DNA of 64,000 bases from Turnera subulata. Taxonomy: Eukaryota; Streptophyta; Magnoliopsida; Malpighiales; Passifloraceae. The notes beneath the pieces are model-generated. The model ran no database searches. It was not told the origin of the DNA and saw only the letters and a list, made by a program, of their open reading frames with translations. The position numbers were made by a program, and so were the translations under genes. Every line of letters starts with the position of its first letter. Position 1 is the first letter of the stretch. The DNA is taken from NCBI GenBank assembly GCA_028386065.3, contig JAKUCV010001756.1:70187-134186 (forward strand), given 5' to 3'. Shown piece after piece: positions 10,077-23,079 of this stretch.

Positions 10077-13000
10077 ATGGAGGAGAATTCGGAGCTTGAA
10101 GAAGGGGAGGCGTATTGTTACGGAGATGATGACGACAACAACAACAAGGACAATGACGAGAATAATAACATGGACGTTGATGTTGATTTCTCATACATTG
10201 TAAGCGTATTTTTCTGGCCATTGTTGTTTCAATGATGCTTTCAACTGTTTGGGTTGCGGTTGTGTTCGGGTTTTAATGCTATAGGGGGCCTTTTGTAGAG
10301 TGAGTATGGGATAATGGGAATTAGTTGGATAGTTTTTGTAGTATTTGAAGCATGGTTCTCTTAGGATCTCTTTAAATTTATATAACTTGATGAGCAGTTC
10401 ATGGGAGATATAGATGGAGATGTTGGTTTCAATACAGAGGGATAAATTATGTATTTGGCTCCCAATAAACTTTGTTTATTCTCTCTGCTTGTGGTGCTGA
10501 AATAAAAATGTGGGAAGAGAAAGAAATTGACTGTGTAGGAATTTCTGTCCTTTGGAACTAAGTATTTGTGAGGTGAGTTCTTTTTTTTTTTTTCTAGAGG
10601 ATTAGAGTAGATTTTCGGTGGGTACTTTTCTTTTTTTCTTTGTGGAAATAGTAGAAAACATGCAGAACTGGTTCCCTTCCTAGCAGACTCTTGAGATACT
10701 TTGTCTTGAGCTACTGAGCCATTTTCTTTCCGTTCTCAGTTTCATATGTTGTATACTTGTGGCAAAGCTTGTATGTTATGAATGATGGTTGTTTTATTCT
10801 GCTTCATTTACCTGTTATGTTATTCACCATGGATCGTGTATAGAATTTGGCACATCCTTGACATTGTATCTTTTTCTTGAAGGATGTCAAGATAAAAAGC
10901 GTTCTCGGCCATTTTCAAAAGGATTTTGAGGGCAGTGTTTCTTCTGAGAATTCAAGTAAGTAGCATATAGGTGTTAGCTGTTAACAGTCGCTTGAAAGAA
11001 GTAACTTGTTGTTTGAAAATGACAATTTGAGACAAAAATTGTTTTGGCAGGGGCAATATTTGGTGGATATGGGACTTTTTTGCCAACATATGAACGCTTG
11101 CCCTGTATTTCGTCACGCCCAAAGACTCCTCAAAAGTGTTCTGGCGTACCGAATTCTAAAAATTTGCCTATGGAGGTACACGGGAAATTTACTCTGTTTT
11201 TTTGGTATCTGGTAGGGAGGCATGTCAGATTATGCAATTCTGGTTTACTTGAGCTCTGTGGGTTACGTTACCGTATAGGGTCCCTTCCAGAGCTCCAAAG
11301 CTCCCTCCACCGTGTCATCAACTTCAAGGCTTGGAGCTGCTTCCTTGAATTCCAGTGGAAAGCATAGTTCTGGGGCATTCTCTGAGGATGCTCTAACCAA
11401 GCTACAGTCAGGTCAATCGTATTTTCTAGAGGCTCATAATTCTACGTCAGAGTATGTAAAATCAAGCAAATCAGACCCGTCTGAGCAAAGAACCCTGAAG
11501 TTCAGGCTTAAAATGAAACGGGAAAATGCTGCAATCTACAATGGTTTGGGGCTTGACAATTCTCCATCTTCATCATTGGTGAACAGCCCTGAGGAAAATG
11601 ATGGCATGCCACCTGTACCACAAGAGCGCGAGGATGAATCACCCACTAGCATTCTCCAGGTAAATCTTTTTGTTGATTGATTTTATGCATTGAGGAATTG
11701 TAAAATCTAAAAGAAATCTGGTTATCCTTATGTGTCTAAAACAGGTTATGACATCCTTTCCAGTGCCTGGTGTTGGTCTTATATCACCCCTCCAGGAAAG
11801 TCTAATTTCCTTGACAAGGAAGGAAAGATTCTGCGGAGACAATGAGCCAGAGCCTGCAGTCAAGAATAGCAATGGATGTTCGTCCTTGCTAGCAGATGAG
11901 TCAGTTTCTGTTCCAGGTGATTGGAAACGGTCAAAGGAAGAGGAAAATTTCCCAGGTAAGAATGTGAAGGTTCCAGAATTGAAGCAGAGAAGTATCACTT
12001 TTGAGAATGACATGGGTACTGCAATATTGTCCAAGAAAAGAGTAGAAATGGATGTATTAGAGGGCAGTAAGGGAAGAGCTAAATTATTCTCATTTGAGGT
12101 GAAGGAGGACTTGTTGGAATCAATGTCTGGCTACAGTGACAAGGCTAGGATGAGAAATGCTCAAAGTTGCTCAGGGGAAAAGCTTTCGGGACAGAGAGAA
12201 AATATGTGTGGTAAAGATGTTTTAGGGGACATAAGGAGTGTTGCAGAGTGCAGGAGTGAAAGAACTTCTGCTCTTTCAGAAACTTACTCTGATGCATCAA
12301 AAAGCAAGGAAGATCTCATTGTCAGATCAACCAAGTCTTTTAAACAGACAAAACAAAACACTGGTAAGCAGGTTACATTGGATGCATCAGATGAATTTGC
12401 CATGTCTTCTGGGAAGGAAAAGTCATTGTCAAATGGGAAGAAGTCACAAGTTTTTGCAGGTGGGAAAAAGACGCCTAATGTTTCCTCAAAGGAAAGCTTG
12501 CGGGTGAGTGGTGGCATGAAATCTAAACATAAATTGGTTGCTAATTATGGTGTCTGTGCTGGTAAAGATGAGGTGAACAAGCCAAAGCTGCAAAAGGATA
12601 TTAGTAAGGTTAGCGACAAGCAAAGCCATTCTCTGGATAAGAATTTGGAACAGACAGTTTCACGAGAGGGGCCTCCTGGTGAGAGGGAAAAAGTCTCTAG
12701 TATTAATAATGGAGGGATACAATGGGATGCATCGGCTCATCAGTTCAAGGAAAGGCTAAGTGGTCAAGGAGCTGTTAACAAGCTTGTGTCTGGGGCATAT
12801 GTTGTGGAAACTGCAGTGGCTTTGGAAGGGTTACCAAAAATTGATTGGGTCCAGTGTGATAATTGTGAGAAGTGGCGGATGCTACCTTTTGGTATAAAGC
12901 CAGAGCAGCTCTCTGAGAATTGGACATGCAACATGTTCTACTGGATGTAAGTTCCATTCTTAACTTTCATTGCGCACGAGTATGGAATGTTACCGTATTG

Positions 13001-16000
13001 TGGAAACTCTTATCAGATAAGGCTTTTTTAGTAGATCACATCTTGTTGGTATTTTGAACCTAACGGACTCCTGCTTGATGGGGTTGTCTGCGTAAAGTTA
13101 TTTGTGCTACGACTCATACTTTGTCTGAATTAGAGATATATTTTGGCATTCTTACCAATTGGAGGCCAAAATCAAAATACTGTGTAGGGTCCTGGTAGGT
13201 GTCCTGCTTATGCATGGAGGATGTAAAAAAAATAAAATAAAATGGTTTTGAGTTCCATAATTTGAAAGAGGTGTGCATGCGTCAGGTGCATTGTGTGTTT
13301 TTGTGCTTGTACATTCATGTGTTTGCTTTAAGTTCATGCAACTGGATCTAAGTTTATGAAAATTTAAACAGACCTGGAATGAACCGGTGTGAAATCAGCG
13401 AGGATGAGACAACAAAAGCCGTCACCGAGTTGGATCAGAAAAATAACCTACAAAATCTTTCTGCTGGAGTTGCACCAAAAATTACTTCAGTACATAGCAT
13501 GAACTCTGAGCAGAACCATCATAGAGTTGATTCACATGCTGTATCTTCTCTTGGAAAGAAAAAACCAGCTTTGAAGGATATAGCCAAAGTAGACAGGACC
13601 TGCGGTCAAACCCAGAGATTGAACCATGCAAAGACCTGCTCACAGGACTCTGTGAAAAGCACAAGCTTAAATGATGTGAATCAACTACCTGCAGAATCAA
13701 ACCTCAGGAAGAAAGCTGGTTTATACGATTCCAGTAAGTCACAGAATTTGGTTGTGGAAAAGCATTTGCCAGGACTGAATGAATATCGGATGGAGAGAGG
13801 TAAATGACTTGTTTCTGTGCCTTGCACTCCATATGCCTTCCACACTTCAAAATGCAGCATCAAAATTTCTGTGTTCTGTAATGCTTATATGCAGGGGATG
13901 CTGAGCAAGTGAAGAAGAAAAACAAAAGTAAGAATGGATCTGGGGTGTCTAAGAAGCACAGAATTGAAGAGATGTATGCTGGTGATAAACGTAAGATTTC
14001 TGACATGGGTTCAGATGTGGTGGGTTTCAACTCAGAAGATACTTTGTCAAATAAAATAGGTGGAAAGGACACGCAGATAGCCAGTAAGTATTCTTTTCAA
14101 GAGAGGGTGAAGGATGGCACGAAAGAAAGATTGCTAATCTCCTTGAAGCTGGGAGAGAAAGCTCAGCAGCAGGTCTCGTCAGATGGTGTGTCCTCTGTTG
14201 TAAGACCAGGTGGAAAAAGGAATACATCTCCGAAGAAAAGGAAACTATTGGAGCGGCAGGGAAATCAGGATGAACATGACGGCCAGAAACACGAGGAAAG
14301 TTGTTCAAAAAAGGCAAAAATTTCTAGAATCCCAAAAACTGAGGGCAAGGAGTCTTGTGCTAATAGTGACGATGGTAGTTTGAACAGAAAAAAACAGCTT
14401 TCTCATACTTTATTGTCAAGCGGTAAAAACCGTAAAGCGGATGTCATCGAAGAAGGCAGGATTAACAATAATGATCAGCAACCCCTTAAACACCGAAGAA
14501 AGTGTACACTTGAACAGACTTTGGATGGTGTACCTTCATTCAGAAAAGATATTGGGTCAACTCAAGTCTCAATGACTGCCACGTCAAGCTCTTCAAAGAT
14601 TTCTGGTTCTCTTAAAACCAGAGTAGCAGTTGATGATGTCAAAGGCTCGCCAGTAGAATCAGTGTCCTCATCTCCTTTCAGGGTCTCTGTAAATGCCGGT
14701 CTTTCTGTAGTTGGAAAACCCAGGAGGTGTGTGGAGGGGGAAGGTGATGATAAGAATGATCCACGTGGGACTGCCAGAAAAGCAAAAGTCTCTGACAGCT
14801 GTCTTCCTGAACAATGCAATTCTGTTCCATTAGACTATGAGGATGGAGGTTCTAATGTGGAGAATGTGCAAAAAGCTGAATTTCCTATTTTGCCTTCTGG
14901 GGTTGGTGACATAATGGAACATCATGCCCTGCGTGCTCGCAGCTATAATGAGGTTAGATTGGACAAGAAACAAAATATTCGTGTATTATTTCCACAAAAA
15001 TCCAGTAAGAGCTCCTCTTTACGGCCAAAAGAAAGCAAGAAAAGCTCTATTTCTGACACGGATAATGGTAAACTGGAGTTGTCGGATTCGGTGACTGAGC
15101 AGGAAGATTTGAATTCAAACAAGATTGACCTTAAATCCCGTGCACCTTTTCATGGAAAAATGGATACTGTTAAAAAATGCATGCCTGTTAAGTTGATTGT
15201 GAAGTCAAGTAAGGATGAGAAGGAATATGTTACTGGGACTGATCCTGTCGGGCAATGTGAAAAAGTCAGTACAATGGGAAATCATTCTGAAGTGTGGGAG
15301 CACCATGATTCAGATGCAAGAGCTGATGCTGTTTGCATGAAGCCAAGTGCCACATTCCAGGAGAAAAACAGCGGGGATTTTGCGGGTGAAAATAAGGTGG
15401 ATTCTGTGAGAAGAGAATCTAGTAAAGGGAGAACCGATGGTGAAATAAAAAGAGAACAGTGTCACCAATCGGCGGTCAGCTCGCAAGAGCAAGGATCATT
15501 TGATAGGCTTCCAGTTCATGCATCTGCAAATGGTGGTGAGTTGAAGGCTTTAAAACGGCCCAGAGATGCAGTCACCAAAAATAAAGGTGGCCAAAGTGTG
15601 GGAAATCATGTGCCTGATTTAAGAGATGTCAAGGATCTTAATGCATCTGGTCCTGGGACGTTGAGTTTCTCCAACCAAACTGCCACCGGTGCTTTGAAAG
15701 ATGCCAAGGAAACCAGCGATTATGCAGATCGTCTCAAGGTTCTTTACTGCTCTTATTCAGTTACTGAAGTTTGTTTTTAAGATTGATAAGCTTTTGTGCA
15801 CCTCTTTGGAAAGCTAGAATTTTCTTCTTGTCCTAAGTCTTGATAAGGTTATATGATCTCTTCAGAGCTCTGGGTTTAGTTTTGAAAGCAATGAACAATA
15901 CTTCCAAGCCGCATTAAAGTTTCTTCTTGGAGCTTCTCTTCAAGAAACGCACAATAGTGAGGAAAACAAACCGGGTGAGATGTCTCAGATACAAGCATAC

Positions 16001-18014
16001 AACACCGCTGCTAGACTCTGCAAGTAAGTAAACATCAAATGCTTCAAAATTTATGTTTTCTTGTCACTGTGATTTTAGAAGTTGATATACAAATAGATTA
16101 CTCAATCTTCTTCATTGAATATTGCCCTTTTCCATCTCAGATTTTAACTGGCATTTCATTCACTGGGTAATGCTTTTGTAGCTCTTTTTGTGGCTCTTGC
16201 TTGAGGTTCTTTACTTTTAGCTCTTAGGTTGTGGTAGGAATTTTATTCTCAAACTGTTGTTAATGGCTTTCATTGTTCCTTATCAACAAAATTTCTGTTG
16301 TTCTATTGATGGTAAAAAATATCTTTTTTTTGGCACTGAAAATGGCCTTATTTCTTTTGTCCATTCTCTTAAGCTTATAAGCGTTCTGGTCTTTTGGTAA
16401 TTTGAAGCTGTAGTGTGCAAGATTTTTCAACTTGATACATTTTTGAAGTTATTACGGATCTTGTGGAACCATGCCCTGGTTTTTTGTATGCTTAACTCCT
16501 GACAATTGCAGATGCTGTGCCATTGAATATGAAAGTCGTCGAGAGATGGCTGCTGCTGCTCTAGCGTATAAATGTGTGGAAGTTGCATACTGGAGACTAG
16601 TTTACTGCAAAACTTCAGCTTCCATCAGAGACCAAGGTGAATTGCAAGCCAGTTTACAAATGAGTACCCAAGGTAATTGTAGGTATCTATATATTCGTCA
16701 TATTAGTTGTTCTCTGTTTGGTTTGGAAATATTCCTCGGATTTGTTTGGGTGTTCTTGTTAGTGATAGACAGAGGCTATTTATGTAAGAAAAGGATGATT
16801 AGAAATTAGATGGTTTAATTTTGGCTGGAATGGAAAACAAAACTTTGGTTAGAGTGTTGGTTACTTTATGACTCTTGATTTTGCTTTGGGTAACGTATTC
16901 TCTAAGTAGGTGCAACTTGATGTAGCCAGTAATTCATTTTTTCTGTCTATTTATTCACTTATTTGGGCAGGAGATGACCTGCTTTCTCATATTTGACTAT
17001 TGTGTCTGAAGAGTTCATGCACAAGAAGGCTTATTGATACATACATTGTATTTGTTGGATTATTCCTCAGGTGAATCTCCATCATCGTCTACATCAGATG
17101 TTGATAATTTAACTAATCAAGCAACCATGGATAAGCTTAATCTAGTCAAGGGTGCAGCTCCTCATGTTGCCGGAAGCCCTGTCTTTGTTGCTCGAAACCA
17201 CTTACATTTTTTGCGTCTTCTTGATTTTGTAAGTTAGTTGCGTCTATTATATGATTTTCACTCTCTATCTGAAATCAACATTTTTGAATTGTCTGGTCAA
17301 GTGCTTTGCACTAGCTGTGTTCTTACATATCTGATGCAACTGCTTACCCTTTGGGGTAGTATTTCTTATCTCTACAAAAGAAGCTGCTTTATTTGGGAGT
17401 GTGCATGGTGCTACTTTACATTGTATGAACTATAGACATGCCAGAAGGGGAATGATAATGGTAAACAATGTCTTTGTGGTATTGGGTATATAACAGTTGG
17501 CTTTATCTTTTACTCCTGAATTATAAACATTGATTTGTGGGAAAGATGCAAGTCGATGGATGGAAATTTAAGGGGATTTAACGATTCTATCCAAACCTGC
17601 ATGGAAGTTTTTAATGCTTTTGATTCCTTATTCACCTGTTGAATGTGGTCTATGATTTGGCTGTCTGTAGACTGATACCCTGATAATTTCTTGTCTTACC
17701 CGGACCAGTGTGGTGCATGTTATTAGGTATTTTGAGCTAAAGATTATATGTGGGACGGTAACAAGAAGATGAAATTTTTATTGGATATTTTGCAGACACA
17801 GGATGTAAATTTAGCAGTGGAGGCCTCAAGGAAATGCCAGAATACTTTTTTGGCTGCTAATGTAGCTGTGCAAGAGGCACAACATAGAGAGTGTATTGCT
17901 TCTATTAAGAAGGCCATTGACTTCAGTTTCCAAGACATAGAGGGGTTTATACATCTGGTTCAGCTTGCAATGAAGGCTATAAGCCGTTCAGGTTTTGGTG
18001 GTACTGGAGATTAA
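10077..18014 (+). CDS. CW-type zinc-finger protein (11 exons, 1,623 aa)
   Basis: Exons by GT-AG junctions and continuous frame: 10077-10199, 10883-10955, 11051-11175, 11279-11659, 11745-12946, 13372-13799, 13895-15738, 15866-16023, 16512-16672, 17071-17228, 17796-18014. They total 4,872 nt, exactly 1,624 codons with stop. The N-terminus is acidic/Asn-rich, then comes the family block DVKIKSVLGHFQKDFEG...FGGYGTFLPTYER. The CW domain is at about residues 600-645: W602, C605, C608 and W611 in WVQCDNCEKWRMLPFG, with C629 and C641 as the other zinc ligands; it spans the exon 5/6 junction. The long middle is Lys/Ser-rich and disordered. The C-terminal exons hold the family's conserved helical region (FQAALKFLLGASLQE, ALAYKCVEVAYWRLVY, DVNLAVEASRKCQ). 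CW domains bind methylated histone H3 tails, so a nuclear chromatin role is expected from family knowledge. Exon 7 would read through to TAA at 15780 if intron 7 were retained. Confidence 0.92.
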
Positions 18015-20630
18015 ATCAAGTTTGTTGACATTGTGGCATTCTTACCATTGGCTCAACAACAGGAAAAAGAAAGGCTAAGAGATACTGTCTTAAGACAGTC
18101 TTGTTGGATATTTGGAAGTGTGCAGGTACCCAGCAGGAATTATATGTCCATGTGTTCAAAATGAGATTTGATTTTCAGATGGCACGCTGCATTTTTTTCA
18201 ATGTTAGCTTGTTTCAGATGAATGAAGGCAAAGGATGCTTGCTGGAAAATGTTCGAGGTTGGGAAAGAGGGATACATTACATTTATGGGACATAGATTGG
18301 AGGTCCTGTAGCCAGTTCGTTTATGTATATTCTTTTTGGTTCTGTCGATTGGAGCTTGAGGAAAGAAGTTATCGATATAGAGTAGAGATCGTAGGCAACC
18401 ATTTTGAGGAGGTTGAATACAGTATAGTGGTGACTGATTTGTCTATTAGCAACATACCATTTTGTTTCCTTTCTTAGCATTAACGGAACAGATATGAAAT
18501 TCTTTTGGTATACTCTCCTCTCTTTCTTGAATTGACAATGATGAGATTTCCTTTGGCCAAGCCACGATTTACTTTCCACAGGTAATTGTTCAAGTCCTAA
18601 TTTAACATTATCAGGAGAGCTCATGTTTCCTCAATTTTTTCAATTTAACTATTACTAATCTTTTTTCTTGTGTATAGATCATATCTTTGGAGCTCTTATG
18701 TTTCATTTAGATATTGGCATTGGGGTAGATTTTTGTTCTATTTTCTCTCGAGTCTTTTGTCACTTATCAGTTATTTCTTGATTAAGCTTTCGTGGTTCTG
18801 CTTCTATGAAGGCATTTGAAGCTTTGCAGCTTGAGATTTAAGTTTTTTTTTTAAAAAAAAATTCTGCTGGGCATGACAGCATTGAGGAATTTTAAAATTT
18901 CTACTTGATTGAACAATTTGAGTCTTAGAGCAAAAAGTCTATATGCAGCTCCTGCAATTTCTAGTGCATTATGACTTGAATGCAGAATAAGAGCACTGGC
19001 ATCCTTTGCTTTAATGCTACTGGCTGCTACTCCATGGAGGGTTATAGGTAATGGTGTTCCATTTGTTGTGACCTTATATGCGGCCTCGTATTTTCAAATT
19101 TTGAGAAATTTCTTACCCTTCTTTTGTTTATCGAGTGTCTTATTAGGCAATTATTGCCATTAGTTCATATATTTGACGTGGACAATTTTGGTTGCTTCAA
19201 TCAAATCCTGGAACGAAGAAGTGTTGACATCTTCTTAAAGCAAAAATGAGAGACTGAAAGACAGGTGTGTCATATAAAACTCAGGCTGCAGAATTGACCT
19301 GCAAATGATAATTTTCCTTGGGTGTAGCAAGAGGGATTCTTTAGTACTCTCTTCATCTGGTCACTGATGCTGGTTGGTACCCATTAGAAGAAGCAAAGCC
19401 ATAGAAAATGGTGTTGCCTCTGCAAGCACTTAAAGATTGCCAATCTGGAAACATGACAAAGTTGGTTTGGTTTGCTTTCCTTTCCTGGTTCTTTTATGCG
19501 TGGTGAATAGATGGCTTTTTCTTGGATTCAGCCACCGGAAGAGGAAGGCTCTCCTTTTTCCCGTTCCTGTATTGTGTAACAGTGTAACAAGTTAATTGTT
19601 AGCACAGGAGGATCTTATTATGTGGCCTGATTTTGGTTACCTGGACTTGGCAGTGACTAGCTAACGGAATAGCTGAATCAGCTTGTTCAAGAGTATGTTC
19701 TTGTTTGAAATTGTGATTATCTGTTATTATTCTTTTGATGCTAGATTCTCTGTTATTATTCATTGCCACTATTACAAATTCTATTTTTGTGCATTGTTCT
19801 GTTGGGTATTATTCTCTCCCTGATCAAGTGAAATGTTACTCGTTATGGCTGGTAAAGGTTTTCCATGTTTTTTCTCGAGTATTAGAACGTCTTGGTACTT
19901 GGGAGTTGCCAGAATGTCATTAGTGCTTTGTTTCCTGTTATATGGGATGCAAAATTTCATAACAATGTGGATGAAGTTTCAGGTTGTCTTTTAGTTGTTG
20001 TTGGGGCATGTGTACGTGAAAAACAAATGGAGTAGAACTTGGGAGTGAAAAAACTAAGAGCTTGGTGATTTTCACCTCTTCTGTTTTTTTTTTTTTTTAA
20101 TCTGTGAGCTAGAAACTTGGTGAAGTTTGGAGCCTGGAGAGAAAATTTCTACGTATTTTCTGCTTTAATAATTTGACAAATTTAAACTATTTAGTATGAG
20201 TAGTACAATGCAAGAGAAGGAGAGTAATTTGAGGTTCCTGACCCTATAACGTAAAAGCGAATGCTAGGTGTCTACGGTGGTATCTGTCAAGAAAACGGTT
20301 AATGATTTTGAACTATTTTCACTTTTAACAGACCCATTTTTTGGATGGTCATCGTTAATCTTTTCTTTTAGATATAGAGGAAATTTAGGGAAAAACTCTT
20401 TTTTCCAAGTTATATTTAATAGCATGTTAATTACCAATATTAGAATCAATCAAGAGTTTATTTTTCTATTTTAGGAAAATAATTTTTTTTTTCTTTCTCA
20501 AGTTAAAAAGTCATGTTGGCTATGATATTATTGGTAAGGGTGTAGTTTGCCTCAGGTACAAAAGCAAATATGACATCATAAGATCCCGTCGGAACACCAA
20601 AAAGAAAGAAAAATTGTTGTAAACAAAAAA
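18015..20630 (+). other. 3' flank/UTR of the CW gene, duplicated at 53779-56420
   Basis: No coding region is supported. The whole stretch is collinear with the flank of the pseudogene copy. A perfect 16-bp palindrome ACTGTCTTAAGACAGT is at 18084-18099 (also 53844-53859). The first part is probably 3' UTR; the poly(A) site is not clear. Confidence 0.6.
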
Positions 20631-21140
20631 TCACCAAAAATCCTTGCAAGTGCAAGAACCGTTTTTGAAGTGATGAAATCTATTGACATCTCGAACAACA
20701 AAATCTCTCTGTACAATCTCACTGATTAGCTTGAACGCCTCGTGACAGTCTCGGCACATTCTTAGGTTCTTCATCACTCTAAATGGTAATGCCCTTGGGT
20801 ATGCTTATCAACCCAAAACCTAAGGCCAATCTTTCACTATGCAGACCAACTATTGCCTCCTTGGCCTCTTGTTCTACATCAACAAACACTAATCCACTAC
20901 TCCCCCCAACATATCCTCTTTCCATCATTCGATCCTCTAACTCTTTCAATAAGTTCACGATCTCATTCCCTCTTTCGCATGATATATCTCCAGCGTAGAA
21001 CACATATGTTAAATCCTTAACCTCTATCCAGCTGCATCCAGGTTCCTTGTAAACTCCATTGTGTTTCATCTCAGACCGAAGGCTGTGAGCATTTTCCCAG
21101 TCCCCTGCCAATGCATAAGTGTTTGACAGTGTGACATAAC
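20631..21140 (-). pseudogene. C-terminal fragment of the DYW PPR gene
   Basis: This matches the last ~165 codons of the intact gene at 56421-58244 (minus strand), from about TLSNTYALAGDW to the CKDFW end. It has a one-base insertion near 20783 (ACTCTAAATGG against ACTCTAATGG), which breaks the DYW-domain frame, and everything upstream of 21140 is missing. The sequence that follows (21141-21290) is unrelated, and homology to the other block resumes only at about 21291. About 3 kb present in the other block has therefore been lost here. Confidence 0.9.
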
Positions 21141-21327
21141 CAATTGGTTGGTTTTAATTTTTTGGTAAAAAGGAGAGCATATCATTCCCATAAATTCAAC
21201 ATGTAGCAGAAGCTACATACAGAGAATCCTCAAAAAGGAGTCTAGCACAGGACCTAGACGGTGAATCAAGAAAAACATTGCTATTACTGATAGTAAAAAA
21301 AGGAAGATTAAAAGCAGAGTGTTTTAC

Positions 21328-21450
21328 CGTGGTCCCAAGGGGCCTGGGTTGAAGGGTCCCAAAGCACAATAAAGAGTCTTCACTGAAGATTGAAGAAGAG
21401 TGAGAATGTAGAAGAGGACAATTGGTTGATGACAAAAGATCACTAGCCAT
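21328..21450 (-). other. Possible small first exon, 41 codons, unknown product
   Basis: On the minus strand an ATG at 21450 opens 41 codons (MASDLLSSTNCPLLHSHSSS...) and stops at a good splice donor (ACG|GTAAAA). The same 41 codons and donor exist in the duplicate at 59993-60115. The Ser-rich start could be an organelle-targeting peptide. No downstream exon was recognised, so this may be a leftover of a lost gene or an alternative 5' exon of the PPR gene. Confidence 0.3.
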
Positions 21451-22909
21451 GGTCTGCAGGAGTTGAGACAAATGAACTAGTTCAATGGAGATGGCCCCTA
21501 CTACATAGTACTATTGCCACCCACGAAGTAAGTGTACCTTGAGAGACAACCATATGTATACTGTATGATAGTATGGGTACCCACTACCACAATTGGACAG
21601 ATTCTTTGCCTTGGGTTCCCCCTCTTTTCAGAATTAACACGCTAATTGGGTGGAAATGAGCCGAGTTCTCATTAAGGAAATTGTTGTGCTCAAGATCGAT
21701 CGAGGTTTAATTTTTAAGCTCAAATTCGAGCTCGACTAAAGCTCGTTACTTTAAATTTGAACCAATCCAATCAAACTCGGCTCGAATATCTCAAAGTAAC
21801 TCCGAATAATTTGACTCATTTACATCCTAGATTTATGGTGATGCCACAAAAAAAAAAACCAACCGAATACGATATGTATACAAACCTTAAGCATGGCATA
21901 GTTGATGATTATTACGAATAGGCCAATTTCAGATTCTTGGCTGAGGGGCCAAGCCGCCGAGTCAGCTCCCAATGTCAGAATACAAAGAATTATTCTTGAT
22001 TTTTTTTTATTTTTGCTCAAATTGATTTCTTAAAGTAGTAGTAGGACCCTTCTTCTTCAGATATTCCAAAGCTCTAGTAAACAAACCTCATATTTCATAG
22101 TATTGATATTATAATGTAGATAGCGGCTAGTACCTTGGATATTATATAGATTATAGACTCATAGTTTATTCGGTAGAAAACTAAGAAAAGGCTATGGTAA
22201 TACGTGTCAAGGATCTTGTCCAATTAGGAGGAGGGGATAGTTCACGCTACCCTCCACCAAGTGCTGGTCCTATTTCCATTTATAGGCCAGGGCCGCCCTC
22301 ATCCAGATTCCAGGTAATAGGAGTTCCAAGCAGACTTATTAGAAACATTCACAAAGGTAATGTGATTTTGAAGTGATAGTATCAATTATTAATTAATTCT
22401 TGGTTTTGCGCTTTTCCTTTCCCAAGAATATGCTTTCGCTTGTTGGCTAGCTTCTGCAGACATCATAGCAGTGGACAAATGGTCATATTTGCGTTAGCAA
22501 TTTAGTTGTATGAGTTACATTACATATACTCCCTCCATTTCATATTAATTGTCACTTAAGGTTTTGGCACAAAGATTAAGAAACCATTCATTAACTTTGA
22601 TTTTAGTAAAAAGTATGATAAAAAAACTAAATTAACTCTTTTATTAATTATTTATTTTTTTAATACTACTCATCTTTTTAGGTCTTATCATTAGAGGTAA
22701 ATAGGAGAAAAAAAATATGGCATGCATTAGATATAGCAATGCGTCAATTAATTTGAAACAAACAACAATTCCTAGAACGACAATTAATATGAAACAGAGG
22801 GAGGATATAGAAACTATAAAGTGCATGCTATGCGTCCCCACAAAAATCACCCCACACACTGCACAGTTCACATTCAAGCTATTAGGTTGCAGGCTTTCCA
22901 TAGCACTCC
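21451..22909. other. Intergenic part of duplicated block A
   Basis: This is collinear with 60116-61476 of the other block, apart from small indels and the MITE at 22529-22803. No gene is seen. Confidence 0.6.
22529..22803. mobile_element. Stowaway-like MITE, about 275 bp
   Basis: The termini are inverted repeats: CTCCCTCCATTTCATATTAA at the left and, reading inward from the right, CTCCCTCTGTTTCATATTAA. It sits in a TATATA context. The duplicated locus at about 61366-61378 has the uninterrupted sequence, so the element inserted after the duplication. TIR and TA target fit Tc1/mariner Stowaway MITEs. Confidence 0.85.
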
Positions 22910-22917
22910 TATAAATA
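22910..22917 (+). promoter_or_regulatory. TATA box of the oxygenase pseudogene
   Basis: TATAAATA in CTCCTATAAATAGGGAGTCC is identical in context to the TATA box of the intact gene at 61477-61484 and lies about 75 bp before the start codon. Confidence 0.6.
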
Positions 22918-22986
22918 GGGAGTCCTCTAATGTTTTGAGACTACCAAAATAAACTCCTTTGCTTTGAGTTATTGTCATCTGTTGCT

Positions 22987-23079
22987 ATGACTCCTGTACT
23001 TTTTACCTAAATCAGGGTTGATCACATAGTTGATGTCCAGGAATTAAGAAAGGCCAAACCAACCACAGTTCCTGGAAGA
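22987..23079 (+). pseudogene. 5' stub of a 2-oxoglutarate/Fe(II) oxygenase gene
   Basis: This aligns with the first ~31 codons of the intact gene at 61564 (ATG-CTCCTGTAC..., CCAGGAATTAAGAAAGGCC, ACCACAGTTCCTG). Codon 8 is TAA where the intact copy has CAA. Homology stops at about 23079, where the truncated 3' end of a copia element begins. The remainder of the gene is not found beyond the copia LTR at 34130. Confidence 0.9.

Noticed and set aside
13909..15780. 623-aa ORF as a separate intronless gene
   Set aside because: It is exon 7 of the CW gene; acceptor at 13894, donor at 15739 and continuous frame with neighbouring exons show this.
21196..21471. 91-aa minus-strand ORF
   Set aside because: Only the 41 codons up to the donor at 21328 are conserved in the other block; the rest runs into intron-like and unrelated sequence.
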